From Agromyces sp. Soil535 (GTDB lineage: Bacteria; Actinomycetota; Actinomycetes; Actinomycetales; Microbacteriaceae), in assembly GCF_001428255.1 (NCBI RefSeq), contig NZ_LMRW01000025.1, positions 124,001 to 188,000 on the forward strand: DNA of 64,000 nt, written 5' to 3'. Both the position numbers and the translations under genes were made by a program. Below are positions 7,867-18,438 of this stretch, one piece after another (position 1 is the stretch's first letter; every line of letters starts with the position of its first letter). The notes under the pieces are model-generated. The model was given only the letters and a program-made list of their open reading frames with translations, had not been told where the DNA came from and did not search any database.

Positions 7867-8841
7867 TTGCCTGACCTGAACATGCACCCAGCGTCGTCGT
7901 CCGTAGACGCGGTCGACCGCGCCCCCGCGTCCTCACGGCACCTGAGACTGCTCGTGTACGGCGCCGGGGTGATCGGCACCATCTTCGCCGCCCGAATGCA
8001 TGAGGCCGGACACGACGTCTCGCTCCTCGCCCGAGGTGAACGCCTGACCGCGCTGCGAGAGCACGGCGTATTGCTCGCCGAGGGCGACAGCCCGGACATC
8101 AGGCAGGTCCCGGTCCCCGTCATCGAGAGCCCCGCGGGCCGATACGACCTGATCGCCGTCTTCGTCCGCACCCACCAGGTCGACGCCGTCCTCGAGTCGA
8201 TCGCAGGGCTCGACTGCGACGTCTTGTTCGCGCTGAACTGGGCGGCCGGTCCGGAGCCGCTTGCTGCGGCAATCGGCCGCGAGCGCGTGCTGCTCGGCTA
8301 CCCCGCAGTGGCCGGGACCATGGACGGGGAGGTGGTCCGCTACAGGCCGAGCTCGCTGCTGACCCGTCTGGTCCGGATGCCGATCGGCGAACCCGATGGT
8401 CGTACCACTCCGCGACTGGAACGAATCGTGCAGTCGTTCCAGTCCGCAGGAATCAACGCCAAGGCCGAACCCCGGATGGACGCGTGGCTCAAGACGCATG
8501 CCGCGTTCGAGGTGCCGCTCGGGCGGGCGGTGCGCGCTGCGGGCGGCCCCGCGGCTCTGGCCGGCGATCCCGACGCGATCCGGAACATGATCCGACTCAT
8601 GAGGCAGAACCTCGAGGGCATGCCGGCGCGGCCGGTCCCACGTGGCTTCGACGCGCTGCGCACCGTGCCCGAACGGGTGCTCGTGGCCGTGTTCCGCCGT
8701 TTCCTGCACAGCTCGGCGGCTGCACCCCTCGGCACCGCCTCGCCCGCCGTGTCCGCAGAACTCGACCGGATGGCCGAGCAGGTGCGCGCCCTTGCAAGCG
8801 CCCGTCAGCCGACGTTCGTGGTGACCCATCGGCGACGATAA
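7867..8841 (+). CDS. Ketopantoate reductase-family (ApbA/PanE-like) oxidoreductase
   Basis: The 324-residue protein has the NAD(P)-binding GAGVIG motif at residues 32-37 after a beta strand (LRLLVYGAG), the N-terminal Rossmann half, and a helical C-terminal half typical of 2-dehydropantoate 2-reductase relatives. The TTG at 7867 is chosen because GAAGGAG lies at 7855-7861; ATG at 7882 is too far from it. Because it sits in an inducible operon with a TetR regulator rather than with pantothenate genes, it probably acts on another 2-oxo/2-hydroxy substrate rather than in pantothenate synthesis (inference). The stop overlaps the -10 box of the next gene. Confidence 0.75.
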   Translation: MPDLNMHPASSSVDAVDRAPASSRHLRLLVYGAGVIGTIFAARMHEAGHDVSLLARGERLTALREHGVLLAEGDSPDIRQVPVPVIESPAGRYDLIAVFVRTHQVDAVLESIAGLDCDVLFALNWAAGPEPLAAAIGRERVLLGYPAVAGTMDGEVVRYRPSSLLTRLVRMPIGEPDGRTTPRLERIVQSFQSAGINAKAEPRMDAWLKTHAAFEVPLGRAVRAAGGPAALAGDPDAIRNMIRLMRQNLEGMPARPVPRGFDALRTVPERVLVAVFRRFLHSSAAAPLGTASPAVSAELDRMAEQVRALASARQPTFVVTHRRR

Positions 8842-8848
8842 TGTGCTG

Positions 8849-9490
8849 ATGCCAATCGACGAACACCTCGCGCGCACCAAGCGGAGAGACGCGGCCCTGA
8901 ATAGCGAGCGCCTCATGCAGGCGGCGCGTGAGGTGTTCGCGCGGCAGGGCCTTTCTGCGACGCTGGAGGACATTGCTCAGCATGCGGGAGTCGGCGTCGG
9001 CACGGTCTATCGGAATTTCGCCAGCAAACGGGAGATCATCGAGACCTTGTACGACGCGGCGCTGGATTCTGTCCTGGCCGATGTGCAGACGGCGCTGGAG
9101 ATCCAAGACCCGTGGGTAGCAATCGTGACGTTCTTCGAAGTCACGGCGTCGAATCAGGCGCAGGATCGCGGTCTGTGTGAGACATTCCTCGGGCACGACG
9201 GCTTCGGTCCCGACGAGCGTATCGCTGAGGAACTCGTCGCCGTTGTCTCTCCGTTGTTCGACCGGGCAAGTGAGGCCGGGGTTCTCCGCGAAGGAGTCAC
9301 CGTCACGGACATCGGCCCGATCTTCGCAATGCTCGACGGTGTCTACCGAATGAGCGATGCACGTCCCGACCTGTGGCGACGGTACCTGGCTCTCATCCTC
9401 GACGGCCTCCGTGCCGGCGACCGGCCGGCTCTTCCTGTACCTGCATTGGATGTCGCCGCGTTCAAGACAGCACTCACGGCTGCCGATTGA
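8849..9490 (+). CDS. TetR-family transcriptional regulator
   Basis: A 213-residue protein with N-terminal TetR HTH (about 10-60: ALNSERLMQAAREVFARQGL, LEDIAQHAGVGVGTVYRNFA, SKREIIETLY) and a helical ligand domain. The ATG at 8849 lies 6 bases after GATAAT (8837-8842), overlapping the stop of the preceding gene, so it may have its own leaderless transcript besides readthrough. A GTG at 8843 is an alternative start. It probably represses the promoter at 7793-7850. Confidence 0.88.
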   Translation: MPIDEHLARTKRRDAALNSERLMQAAREVFARQGLSATLEDIAQHAGVGVGTVYRNFASKREIIETLYDAALDSVLADVQTALEIQDPWVAIVTFFEVTASNQAQDRGLCETFLGHDGFGPDERIAEELVAVVSPLFDRASEAGVLREGVTVTDIGPIFAMLDGVYRMSDARPDLWRRYLALILDGLRAGDRPALPVPALDVAAFKTALTAAD

Positions 9491-9617
9491 AGCTCAAGGG
9501 GATTCCGCGGCCACGAATAACGGAGCCATACGATCTCGAGACCCGTCCAGCAGACATCTCGCGACTCCTCGACCTCGAAAGTGCCCTGCTTACGCTGCGT
9601 AATCGAGTAACCAACGA

Positions 9618-10514
9618 TTAGGCGCGTCGCCGCTCGGCCACCAGCGCGGCGATCACGTGGCGCGCATTGGCGGCGAGCGGCGGATTCCGCTCGGAGTAGT
9701 AGGGCAGCCGCGCGAGCGCCTGCAGCAGCACCCACCCGCGCGCCCGCGCCCAGGTCGCGTCGTCGGCCCCGACCTCGACGCGGAATACGGCCCGCGCGTG
9801 CGCAGGCAGCAGGTTCCACGCGGCGCGCAGGTCGCTCGCGGGGTCGCCCAAGCCCATCGAGCCGAAGTCGAGCACGCCCGTGAGCCGCCCCTCCCGCAGC
9901 AGTAGGTTGCTCGGTGCGAGGTCGCCGTGGATCCACGTCGGCGGTCCGGCGTGGTGCGGTGCGGCGAGCGCGTCCTCCCACACGGCGACCACGACATCGC
10001 GAGCGACGCCGAGCTCGTGCTCGAGGAGGCCGAGGTTCGTGCGCACGAGCTCGTCCTCCTCGTGCAGCGGTCTCGGCCATGCCGTCGTGGGTGCGCCCGT
10101 CGGGTCGAGCGAACGCATCGCGCGCACGAATCGGGCGAGGTCGACCGCGAGGGCGAGGGCGTCGTCGCCATGCTCGAACGGCGGATGCCGCCCCTCCACC
10201 CAGCGGCACACGGTCCAGGGCCATCCGTAGCCCTCGCCCGGCGCGCCGAGGGCGAGCGGCAGCGGCACCTCGACGGGAAGCGCGGGCGCGATCCGCGGGA
10301 GCCAGGCCCACTCGCGCTCGATGGGGGCGACCGCCCAGTGGATCCGCGGCATCCGCACGCTGAGCTCGTCACCGAGGCGGTAGATCGCGTTGTCGGTGCC
10401 GAACGACACGACGGGGGAGATCGGCAGCGCCGCCCATTCCGGGAACTGCGCGGCGACGAGGCCCGCGACGAGCGCGGCATCCGTCTCGACCTCGTCGTCG
10501 TGCATGCGCGTCAT
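9618..10514 (-). CDS. Aminoglycoside-phosphotransferase-family kinase
   Basis: A 298-residue APH-fold protein: nucleotide-binding N-lobe ([20 protein letters not shown]), the catalytic loop [13 protein letters not shown] (HGDxxxxN) and the metal-binding [16 protein letters not shown] (DFG-like). It phosphorylates a small hydroxylated molecule; aminoglycoside resistance cannot be claimed because this subfamily is broad. The ATG at 10514 follows TAGCGT by 7 bases (complement of 10522-10527), a leaderless-type start. The 127 bases between the tetR end and this gene's end hold no recognisable feature beyond TAATCG/CGATTA. Confidence 0.85.
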   Translation of the reverse strand: MTRMHDDEVETDAALVAGLVAAQFPEWAALPISPVVSFGTDNAIYRLGDELSVRMPRIHWAVAPIEREWAWLPRIAPALPVEVPLPLALGAPGEGYGWPWTVCRWVEGRHPPFEHGDDALALAVDLARFVRAMRSLDPTGAPTTAWPRPLHEEDELVRTNLGLLEHELGVARDVVVAVWEDALAAPHHAGPPTWIHGDLAPSNLLLREGRLTGVLDFGSMGLGDPASDLRAAWNLLPAHARAVFRVEVGADDATWARARGWVLLQALARLPYYSERNPPLAANARHVIAALVAERRRA

Positions 10515-10549
10515 CGCACTCACGCTACGCCCGGGGGTGAGAGCGCGGT

Positions 10550-10578
10550 TCTTCCGCGGCGCAGAAGAACGCCGGAAG
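10550..10578. promoter_or_regulatory. TCTTCCG...CGGAAG half-site pair in the aceA upstream region
   Basis: TCTTCCG (10550-10556) and CGGAAG (10573-10578) repeat the half-sites found upstream of ramB, here with a 16-base gap. A second partial symmetry, TTCTTC (10549-10554) with GAAGAA (10563-10568), overlaps it. The complement reads GAACTTCCGG, sharing GAACTT with the corynebacterial RamB consensus. This is a candidate RamB site for aceA, 132-160 bases before its start. I could not identify a convincing aceA promoter in the 195-base divergent region. Confidence 0.4.
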
Positions 10579-10709
10579 TTCACCCCCCGGATCGTCGGGT
10601 CGGGGGTTCGAACCGGGCGCAGCATGGATGCACGGACCCCCGGACGGCGCCAGGGCAGGCGCCAGACGGAACACACCGAAACATCCGCTCAGCACCAACG
10701 GAGGACACC

Positions 10710-12035
10710 ATGAGCACCACGAACCGCCCCGGCGACCAGACCCAGACCGCTGCCGAGCTGCAGCTCGAGTGGGACGCGAACCCCCGCTGGAGCGACGTAA
10801 GCCGCGACTACACCGCCGAGGACGTCGTCGCCCTCCGCGGCCCGGTCCGCGAGGAGCGCACGCTCGCCAAGCGCGGCGCGGAGAAGCTCTGGCAGGACAT
10901 CCAGCGGAACACCGGCACCGCCTTCGCGCCCCAGGAGGACCCGCAGTGGTCGGCCGCACTCGGCGCCCTCACCGGCAACCAGGCCGTGCAGCAGGTGCGC
11001 GCTGGCCTGAAGGCGATCTACCTCAGCGGCTGGCAGGTCGCGGCCGACGCGAACCTCAGCGGCCAGACCTATCCCGACCAGTCGCTCTACCCTGCCAACT
11101 CGGTGCCCGCGGTCGTGCGCCGCATCAACAACGCGCTGCTGCGCGCCGGCCAGATCGAGCAGGGCACCGACGACCGCGACTGGATGGCGCCCATCGTCGC
11201 CGACGCCGAGGCCGGCTTCGGCGGCCCGCTCAACGCCTACGAGCTCATGGGCCAGATGATCGAGGCGGGCGCGGCCGGCGTGCACTGGGAGGACCAGCTC
11301 GCGAGCGAGAAGAAGTGCGGCCACATGGGCGGCAAGGTGCTGGTGCCGACGAGCCAGCACATCCGCACCATCAACGCGGCACGGCTCGCAGCGGATGTCG
11401 CCGGCGTGCCGTCGATCATCATCGCCCGCACCGACGCGCTCGCCGCAACGCTGCTCACGAGCGACCACGACGAGCGCGACCGGCCGTTCGTCACGGGAGA
11501 GCGCACCGCCGAGGGCTTCTACGAGGTGCAGAACGGCATCGAGCCGGTCATCGCCCGCGGCCTCGCCTACGCCGAGTACGCCGACCTGCTCTGGGTCGAG
11601 TCGGCCGAGCCCGACCTCGACCTCGCGCGCCGCTTCGCGGAGGCCGTGCACGAGAAGTTCCCGGGCAAGCGCCTGAGCTACAACTGCTCGCCGTCGTTCA
11701 ACTGGAAGCGCCACCTCGACGACGACCAGATCGCGAAGTTCCAGCGCGAGCTGGCGTCGATGGGCTACGCATTCCAGTTCATCACCCTCGCGGGCTTCCA
11801 CGCCCTCAACCACTCCATGTTCACGCTCGCCAAGGACTACAGCGAGCGGCACATGAGCGCCTACGTCGAACTCCAGGAGGCCGAATTCGCCTCGGAGGCA
11901 TCCGGATACACCGCCACGCGCCACCAGCGCGAGGTCGGCACCGGCTACTTCGACCAGATCGCCACCGCGCTGAACCCCAACAGCGCAACCCTCGCCCTCG
12001 TCGGATCGACCGAGGAAGAACAGTTCAACCACTGA
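10710..12035 (+). CDS. aceA: Isocitrate lyase
   Basis: A 441-residue enzyme that cleaves isocitrate to glyoxylate and succinate in the cytoplasm. The catalytic motif KKCGHMGGK is intact with Cys203; [11 protein letters not shown]-like ([17 protein letters not shown]) and NCSPSFNW motifs match the family. ATG 10710 follows a good site, CGGAGGA. Its partner aceB begins 35 bases after its stop, so they form the glyoxylate-bypass operon for growth on acetate or fatty acids. The RamB-type regulator encoded at 3034-4533 is the likely controller. Confidence 0.98.
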   Translation: MSTTNRPGDQTQTAAELQLEWDANPRWSDVSRDYTAEDVVALRGPVREERTLAKRGAEKLWQDIQRNTGTAFAPQEDPQWSAALGALTGNQAVQQVRAGLKAIYLSGWQVAADANLSGQTYPDQSLYPANSVPAVVRRINNALLRAGQIEQGTDDRDWMAPIVADAEAGFGGPLNAYELMGQMIEAGAAGVHWEDQLASEKKCGHMGGKVLVPTSQHIRTINAARLAADVAGVPSIIIARTDALAATLLTSDHDERDRPFVTGERTAEGFYEVQNGIEPVIARGLAYAEYADLLWVESAEPDLDLARRFAEAVHEKFPGKRLSYNCSPSFNWKRHLDDDQIAKFQRELASMGYAFQFITLAGFHALNHSMFTLAKDYSERHMSAYVELQEAEFASEASGYTATRHQREVGTGYFDQIATALNPNSATLALVGSTEEEQFNH

Positions 12036-12070
12036 CCCGCTCGCGGGTTCCGAACTCCGAGGAGAAGACC

Positions 12071-13786
<1,716 letters not shown>

Positions 13787-13796
13787 TCGAAGGGCC

Positions 13797-13842
13797 GAGC
13801 ACGGATGCCGCGGAGGAACGTTCCTCCGCGGCATCCGTGCTC
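13797..13842. terminator. Perfect 46-bp palindrome, bidirectional terminator
   Basis: The left arm 13797-13819 is exactly complementary to the right arm 13820-13842, with no unpaired centre (in RNA an ACGT loop). It sits between convergent aceB and the HerA-like gene and overlaps the latter's stop codon. The stem contains GGATGCCGCGG, the word over-represented in this genome. Confidence 0.85.
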
Positions 13843-15217
13843 AGCGCAGCGGCACGCCGACGTCGCTGCCGCCCTCGGGCGTGAGCCGGGCGTTCATCTT
13901 CACGAGCGAGGGCGTCGGCACGAAGCCGCCCGCGAACAGCGCCTCGCCCTGGCGGAACCACGGCGACCTCGCGAGCAGCGACGTGGGCGCGTAGCCGAAG
14001 TAGGTGCCGAGCTCCGCGAGGTCGACCGGCGAGGTCATCTTCATGAGGGCGAGGTTGTCGCACTGCGAGATGATCCCCGGATGCACCTTCGACGGCCGCT
14101 GCGTCGACAGCAGGAGCCAGAGGCCGAACTTGCGACCCTCGGCGGCGATCTGCACGATCCGCTCGCGCACGGCGACCGCGAGCGGGGAGTCGAGCCGGGG
14201 CGAGCACAGGTTGTGCGCTTCGTCGATCACGAGCAGCACAGGACGCCGCTCCTCGCGCCGCTCCCAGAGGTCGTCGAGCAGCGACAGCGCGACGACGAGC
14301 TGCTGCTCCGGCGTCGAGAAGCCGCCGAGGTCGAGCACCGTGGCATCCGGCCGCTCGGCCACCACGTCGGTGACGGCGGTGGCGCCGGCCGCCCACACCT
14401 CCCAGTCGAGCACGCCGAGGTTCTCGATGCGCTCGGCGAGCGGATGCGCCTCGTCGCCGGTCTGGGTCCGCTCCCGTAGCATCGGCATGATCTGGGCGAG
14501 CTCGCCGGCGCGCATCAACTCCTCGAGGTGCACGAGCCGGTTGTACTCATCGCGATCGACGACCGGGTCGAGCCGCAGCACGGCGGCCTTCGACGGCAGG
14601 CGCAGGTCGATGAACCGGGCCCGGAGGGCGGAGTCGCCCTCGCCGCGGGCACGCAGCACCCGGATGTCGCGCTGCGCGAGCGCCTCCGCGGTCGGACCGG
14701 TCGCATCGGGGTTCAGCTCGCCGAGCCTCACGAAGTCGGAGTTGGGATCGAAGATCACCACCGGGAGTGCAGTGTGGGCGATGAGCTGCTCGAGCACCAC
14801 GCCGAGCGCATAGGTCTTGCCGGAGCCGCTCTGCCCGCACCAGAACGTGTGCCGATTGAAGCGGTGCGGGAGGAGCTTCGCCGGCCCGCCGGGCTGAGTG
14901 AGGTTCGAGCCGACCTCGAGGAGCGCTCCCGTGGTCTCGTGAAGCGTCTCGATGGTCGCGACGTCGACCTCCTCCAGGGTGCCCGTGTCGAACGGAAGGC
15001 TGCGGGCGGTGTCGAGCCCGGCGTCCGTGAGCACGCCGATGAGCCGGCCGCGCAGGCTCGCCGGCTGTTCGTCCGAGCGATCCTCGACGAGCGCGAGCTG
15101 CCGTTCACCGTCACCGGTGACGATGACGAGCGACCCCGCCACGAAGCTCGTCCCACCGGCGTCGCCGACGGTGAAGGAGCGGCCGTCGTTCGATCGGGCT
15201 TCACGTGCAGCATCCAT
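13841..15217 (-). CDS. HerA-like P-loop ATPase (DUF87 type), cytoplasmic
   Basis: A 458-residue protein with an N-terminal beta-barrel-like region (residues about 10-110), Walker A GQSGSGKT at about 128-135, Walker B VLLVIDEAHN near 327, and STQRPSKVHPGIISQCDN, the arginine/sensor region of HerA/FtsK-type motors. Family members are hexameric DNA translocases. HerA normally works with the nuclease NurA, but no nuclease gene is adjacent. Role could be DNA repair, conjugation-like or defence; context gives no decision. It stands alone and shares a terminator with aceB. Confidence 0.82.
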   Translation of the reverse strand: MDAAREARSNDGRSFTVGDAGGTSFVAGSLVIVTGDGERQLALVEDRSDEQPASLRGRLIGVLTDAGLDTARSLPFDTGTLEEVDVATIETLHETTGALLEVGSNLTQPGGPAKLLPHRFNRHTFWCGQSGSGKTYALGVVLEQLIAHTALPVVIFDPNSDFVRLGELNPDATGPTAEALAQRDIRVLRARGEGDSALRARFIDLRLPSKAAVLRLDPVVDRDEYNRLVHLEELMRAGELAQIMPMLRERTQTGDEAHPLAERIENLGVLDWEVWAAGATAVTDVVAERPDATVLDLGGFSTPEQQLVVALSLLDDLWERREERRPVLLVIDEAHNLCSPRLDSPLAVAVRERIVQIAAEGRKFGLWLLLSTQRPSKVHPGIISQCDNLALMKMTSPVDLAELGTYFGYAPTSLLARSPWFRQGEALFAGGFVPTPSLVKMNARLTPEGGSDVGVPLR

Positions 15218-15268
15218 GCGCCGATCATCCCACCGGAGCGCACGCCCGCTCTGGAAGAATCGGTGACC

Positions 15269-15811
15269 GTGTCAGACATCTCGATCCGCGTCGCGGGAGC
15301 AGCGGATGCCGCGGCGCTCGCCGAGCTCGCCGCGGAGACGTTCCCGCTCGCCTGTCCGCCGTCCACCACCGCCGAGGCGATCGCCGCGTTCATCGCCGCC
15401 AACTTCACGGTCGATCGCATGGCCGGGTACCTCGGCGACGCGCATCGCACGCTGCTCGTGGCGGAGGAACCGGGCGGCCGTTTCGTCGGCTACTCGATGC
15501 TCATCGCCGGTGAGCCGGGCGATGCGGATGCCGCGGCGGCGGTGTCGGCGCGACCGGCCGTCGAGCTCAGCAAGTTCTACACCCGCGCACTCACCCACGG
15601 CACGGGCGTCGTCGCCGGTCCGCTGATGGCGGCGACGCTCGAGGCGGCCGCGACGACGGGCGCGGCCTCTGCGTGGCTCGGCGTGAACAAGGAGAACGCG
15701 CGCGCCATCCGCTTCTACGAGAAGCACGGATTCGCGAAGGTGGGTCGGAAGCGCTTCCGCCTCGGCGACCGCGAGGAGGACGACTGGGTGCTCGAGCGAC
15801 CGCTCGGCTGA
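15269..15811 (+). CDS. GNAT-family N-acetyltransferase
   Basis: A 180-residue GNAT protein: N-terminal strand ISIRVAGAADAAALAELAAE, acceptor region, then LGVNKENARAIRFYEKHGFA, the typical C-terminal acetyl-CoA-fold motif. The usual motif A Q/R-x-x-G-x-G/A is replaced by LTHGTGVVAGPLM, so the pyrophosphate loop is degenerate but recognisable. GTG 15269 is 8 bases after AAGAAT (15255-15260); GTG 15263 would add two residues. Substrate unknown. Confidence 0.82.
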   Translation: MSDISIRVAGAADAAALAELAAETFPLACPPSTTAEAIAAFIAANFTVDRMAGYLGDAHRTLLVAEEPGGRFVGYSMLIAGEPGDADAAAAVSARPAVELSKFYTRALTHGTGVVAGPLMAATLEAAATTGAASAWLGVNKENARAIRFYEKHGFAKVGRKRFRLGDREEDDWVLERPLG

Positions 15812-15856
15812 TCGACCGCGATAGCGGTACCGACGTGACGGGTGTCTTGCCCGGCA

Positions 15857-15889
15857 CCGGCACTGATGCCGAAATAGCATCAGTGCCGG
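15857..15889. terminator. 13-bp perfect hairpin, copy of the hairpin at 36236-36270
   Basis: CCGGCACTGATGC (15857-15869) pairs perfectly with 15877-15889 around a 7-base loop. GGTGTCTT lies 16 bases to its left, exactly as at 36221 beside the related hairpin. Together with the gene remnant at 15922-16003 it marks a duplicated 3' end of an ABC permease locus. Confidence 0.75.
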
Positions 15890-15921
15890 AGTCGGCAAAG
15901 GTCGGAGTTGCCGTGGCGGTT

Positions 15922-16003
15922 TCAGCCGACGCTGCGGAGGGCATCGGCGGGCCGGAGGCGGGAGGCACGCCTTCGCCGATCGCTCCGGCGAGAAGGCCGC
16001 CGC
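15922..16003 (-). pseudogene. Remnant of the 3' end of a MacB/FtsX-type ABC permease gene
   Basis: About 82 bases closely match 36322-36404, the last 27 codons of the intact permease at 36322-37827. In the matching frame the peptide reads GGLLAGAIG and then a one-base deletion (GGCGAAGGCG against GGCGGATGGCG) shifts the frame, so WRASRLRPAEALRSV is not encoded in frame. The rest of the gene is absent; the fragment ends at the promoter of the MarR-GNAT gene. This is a vestige of a lost paralog or of a recombination event. Confidence 0.75.
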
Positions 16004-16010
16004 GGTCACA

Positions 16011-16046
16011 TTGCATCGCCGCATTTCCCTGACTAAAGTCAGAGAT
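16011..16046 (+). promoter_or_regulatory. Leaderless promoter with palindromic operator over the -10
   Basis: TTGCAT (16011-16016), a 17-base spacer and TAAAGT (16034-16039) form a good sigma-70 promoter; the ATG at 16047 is at the predicted transcription start. The 14-bp palindrome CTGACTAAAGTCAG (16029-16042) contains the -10 hexamer, so a bound dimer would block transcription directly. The MarR-GNAT protein encoded next is the likely ligand. Confidence 0.7.
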
Positions 16047-16955
16047 ATGTCGAACGAGCCCGAGCGCGAGGCTGTCGACACGGTGCGCGCCTTCAACCGC
16101 ACGGTGACGAGCCGCATCGGTGCGCTCCAGGACCACTACCTCGGCAGCGACCGCTCGCTCGGCAGCTCCCGCGTGCTCTGGGAGGTCTCGGGCGACGGCG
16201 TCGACGTGCGCGCCATCCGCGAGCGGCTGGAGCTCGACTCGGGCTACCTCAGCCGGCTCCTGCGCTCGCTCGAACGCGAGGGGCTCGTGACCGTCGTCGG
16301 CTCGGCCGCCGACTCGCGGGTGCGGACCGTGCAGCCGACCGCGGCCGGGCGCGCGGAGCGCGCCGAGCTCGACCGCCGAAGCGACGAGCTCGCGGCATCC
16401 GTGCTCGCACCGCTCAGCGACGGGCAGCGGGCCCGCCTCGTCGACGCGATGGGCACGGTGATGCGCCTCCTCGAGGCCGGGCTCGTGCAGGTCGAGCCCG
16501 CGGATGCCGCGTCCGACGACGCGCGCCGGTGCCTTGCGGCGTACTACGCCGAGCTCGCCCGGCGATTCCCGGGCGGGTTCGACCCGGGGCGGAGCCTGCA
16601 TCCCGACACGCACGAGTTCGCCGAGCCGTCGGGACTCTTCGTGCTCGCGCGCCTGCACGGGCGGGCGATCGGATGCGGCGCGGTGCTGTTCCACGACGAC
16701 GCGCCGGCGTACATCAAGCGCATGTGGGTCGACGACGCCGTGCGCGGCATGGGCGTGGGGCGGCGCATCCTCGTCGCGCTCGAGCAGGCCGCACGCGACC
16801 ACGGCGCGGCATCCGTCACGCTTGAGACGAACGCGAGCCTCACCGAGGCGATCGCGATGTACCGCGCGGCGGGCTACGTCGAGGTCGAGCCGTTCAACGA
16901 CGAGGTCTACGCCGACCACTGGTTCGAGAAGCCGCTCGCGCCTGCCGTCGGCTAG
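16047..16955 (+). CDS. MarR-type regulator fused to GNAT acetyltransferase
   Basis: The 302-residue protein has a MarR winged helix (about 1-145: SSRVLWEVSGDGVDVRAIRE, LDSGYLSRLLRSLEREGLVT, wing SAADSRVRTVQPTAAG) followed by a GNAT domain (about 155-295) with motif A VRGMGVGRRIL and ASLTEAIAMYRAAGYVEV. Such fusions are known; acetyl-CoA binding may modulate DNA binding, or the enzyme may detoxify a compound. It has its own leaderless promoter with palindromic operator. The stop codon overlaps that of the convergent MFS gene (shared CTAG, 16952-16955). Confidence 0.9.
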   Translation: MSNEPEREAVDTVRAFNRTVTSRIGALQDHYLGSDRSLGSSRVLWEVSGDGVDVRAIRERLELDSGYLSRLLRSLEREGLVTVVGSAADSRVRTVQPTAAGRAERAELDRRSDELAASVLAPLSDGQRARLVDAMGTVMRLLEAGLVQVEPADAASDDARRCLAAYYAELARRFPGGFDPGRSLHPDTHEFAEPSGLFVLARLHGRAIGCGAVLFHDDAPAYIKRMWVDDAVRGMGVGRRILVALEQAARDHGAASVTLETNASLTEAIAMYRAAGYVEVEPFNDEVYADHWFEKPLAPAVG

Positions 16956-18382
16956 CTCCGCGCCGCGAGCGAGGCCGCGATGGGCCGCCCGCGGCGCCGC
17001 GACGCCGAGCGTGCCGCAGCCCGCGCGATCGCCCAGGTGCCGAGTCCCGACGCGAGGAACACCGCCGCGAGGATCGCCCAGCCGCCGAACCCGAGGGTGA
17101 GCGCGGTCGAGGTGACGAACAGCGGTGCCACCATCGCGCCGAGCGAGTAGCCCATGGAGAAGACGCCCTGGTAGGTGCCCGCCCGCACCGGATCGGCGAG
17201 CTCGAAGCTCAACCCCCAACCGCCCGCCTGCGAGAGCACCTCGGCGAACGCGTGGGCGATGGCGGCCGCGACGATCACCGCGACGGCGAACCCCGCGGGC
17301 AGTCCCGCCGCCGCGGCATACACGAGGCAGGCCCCGGCCATCATCCAGGCGGCGATGGCCGACACGCGCCCGGCCCGCCGCAGGTCGTGCGTGCCCCGGG
17401 AGAGCGGCACCTGGAAGAGCACGACGATCACGGTGTTGAGGATGAGCACCGCCGCCACGAGCACCTCGGGCGCGGAGGTGTGGTTCGCGATCCAGAGCGG
17501 CACACCCACCTCGCCCACGCCGAACTGCATGCCGAACACCGCGGTCAGGGCGGTGAGGGCGAGGTAGCGCGGGTCGCGCCAGGGGGAGTGGGCGCGCAGC
17601 GCGCGCCGCTCAGCGCGAGCGGATGCCGCGACATCCGTCGACCCCGTCACGGTCGTCGCGGGCGCGACCGCCTCCCGCTCCCGTGCGTCCACGTTCGCCG
17701 GCAGTCGCACGAGCTGGGTCACGCCCGCGAGGGACATCACGCCGGCGGCGACGATGATCCAGCGGTAGGCGTCGGCCGTGCCGGCGAGCAGGGCGAGCGC
17801 GCCGATGCCGGAGCCGACGGCGATCGCGAGGTTCGTGACCGTGCGGAGCACCGCGCGGGCGTGCACCCGCCGGTCGCCGTCGAAGGCGCGGGCGATGATC
17901 GCCATGCGCGTCGAGTTCCCGGCCTGCTCGATCGCCCCGACGAGCACGGCGATGACGAGGGCGCTCGCGAAGTCGTGCGCGAACACATAGCAGATGAGCC
18001 CGACGCCGTCGATCACCGAGAGCACCACGAGCAGGCGCCGTGCGCTCACGCGGTCGGCGAGCCATCCGCCCGCGAGCGACGAGAGCACCCCGGCGGCGCT
18101 CGCGGCGCCGAGCACGATGGCGACCTCGTGCGCGGGGAGGCCGACGATGAGCGTGAAGTACAGCACCGTGACCGTCAGGAAGATGCCCCGGCCGACGCGG
18201 CTGATGAGCGTCGCGATGACGAGGATCCGCAGCACGGGGTCGGCGACCGAGTCGACCATGCGGCGGAGGAGTCCGGCGCGGGGCGGTGCGGCCGCGGCCT
18301 GCTCGACCGCCGCCGCGGCGGCGTCGAGCTGGGGTTCGATGATGGGGAGGGTGCCGGTGTCGGGGGTGGGGGTAGGGCTCAC
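16952..18382 (-). CDS. Major facilitator superfamily transporter, 12 membrane segments
   Basis: A 476-residue MFS protein. After a 45-residue Pro/Ala-rich cytoplasmic N-terminus, twelve hydrophobic segments follow, with the loop 2-3 motif GGWLADRVSARRLL (motif A, G-x-x-x-D-R-x-x-R-R) between helices 2 and 3. Probably a drug/metabolite exporter, given the divergent HTH regulator 56 bases away. GTG 18382 has only a weak GGAAG upstream. Its last bases overlap the convergent MarR-GNAT stop. Confidence 0.9.
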   Translation of the reverse strand: MSPTPTPDTGTLPIIEPQLDAAAAAVEQAAAAPPRAGLLRRMVDSVADPVLRILVIATLISRVGRGIFLTVTVLYFTLIVGLPAHEVAIVLGAASAAGVLSSLAGGWLADRVSARRLLVVLSVIDGVGLICYVFAHDFASALVIAVLVGAIEQAGNSTRMAIIARAFDGDRRVHARAVLRTVTNLAIAVGSGIGALALLAGTADAYRWIIVAAGVMSLAGVTQLVRLPANVDAREREAVAPATTVTGSTDVAASARAERRALRAHSPWRDPRYLALTALTAVFGMQFGVGEVGVPLWIANHTSAPEVLVAAVLILNTVIVVLFQVPLSRGTHDLRRAGRVSAIAAWMMAGACLVYAAAAGLPAGFAVAVIVAAAIAHAFAEVLSQAGGWGLSFELADPVRAGTYQGVFSMGYSLGAMVAPLFVTSTALTLGFGGWAILAAVFLASGLGTWAIARAAARSASRRRGRPIAASLAARS

Positions 18383-18438
18383 GGTTCTGTTCTTCCAGAG
18401 CGCGGTGGGCCGTCGAAATCGATGTAGCGTTGTGCTTC

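Noticed and set aside
9491-9617. Possible small gene between tetR and the phosphotransferase
   Set aside because: Open frames here lack a ribosome-binding site, promoter or recognisable product.
9618-10514. Aminoglycoside resistance gene
   Set aside because: Only the broad APH kinase fold is supported; no residues specific for antibiotic-modifying enzymes can be claimed.
10601-10625. GGGGGTTCGAACCGGGC resembles a tRNA T-arm
   Set aside because: The flanking bases do not form a T-stem of five pairs, and no acceptor, D or anticodon arms are found.
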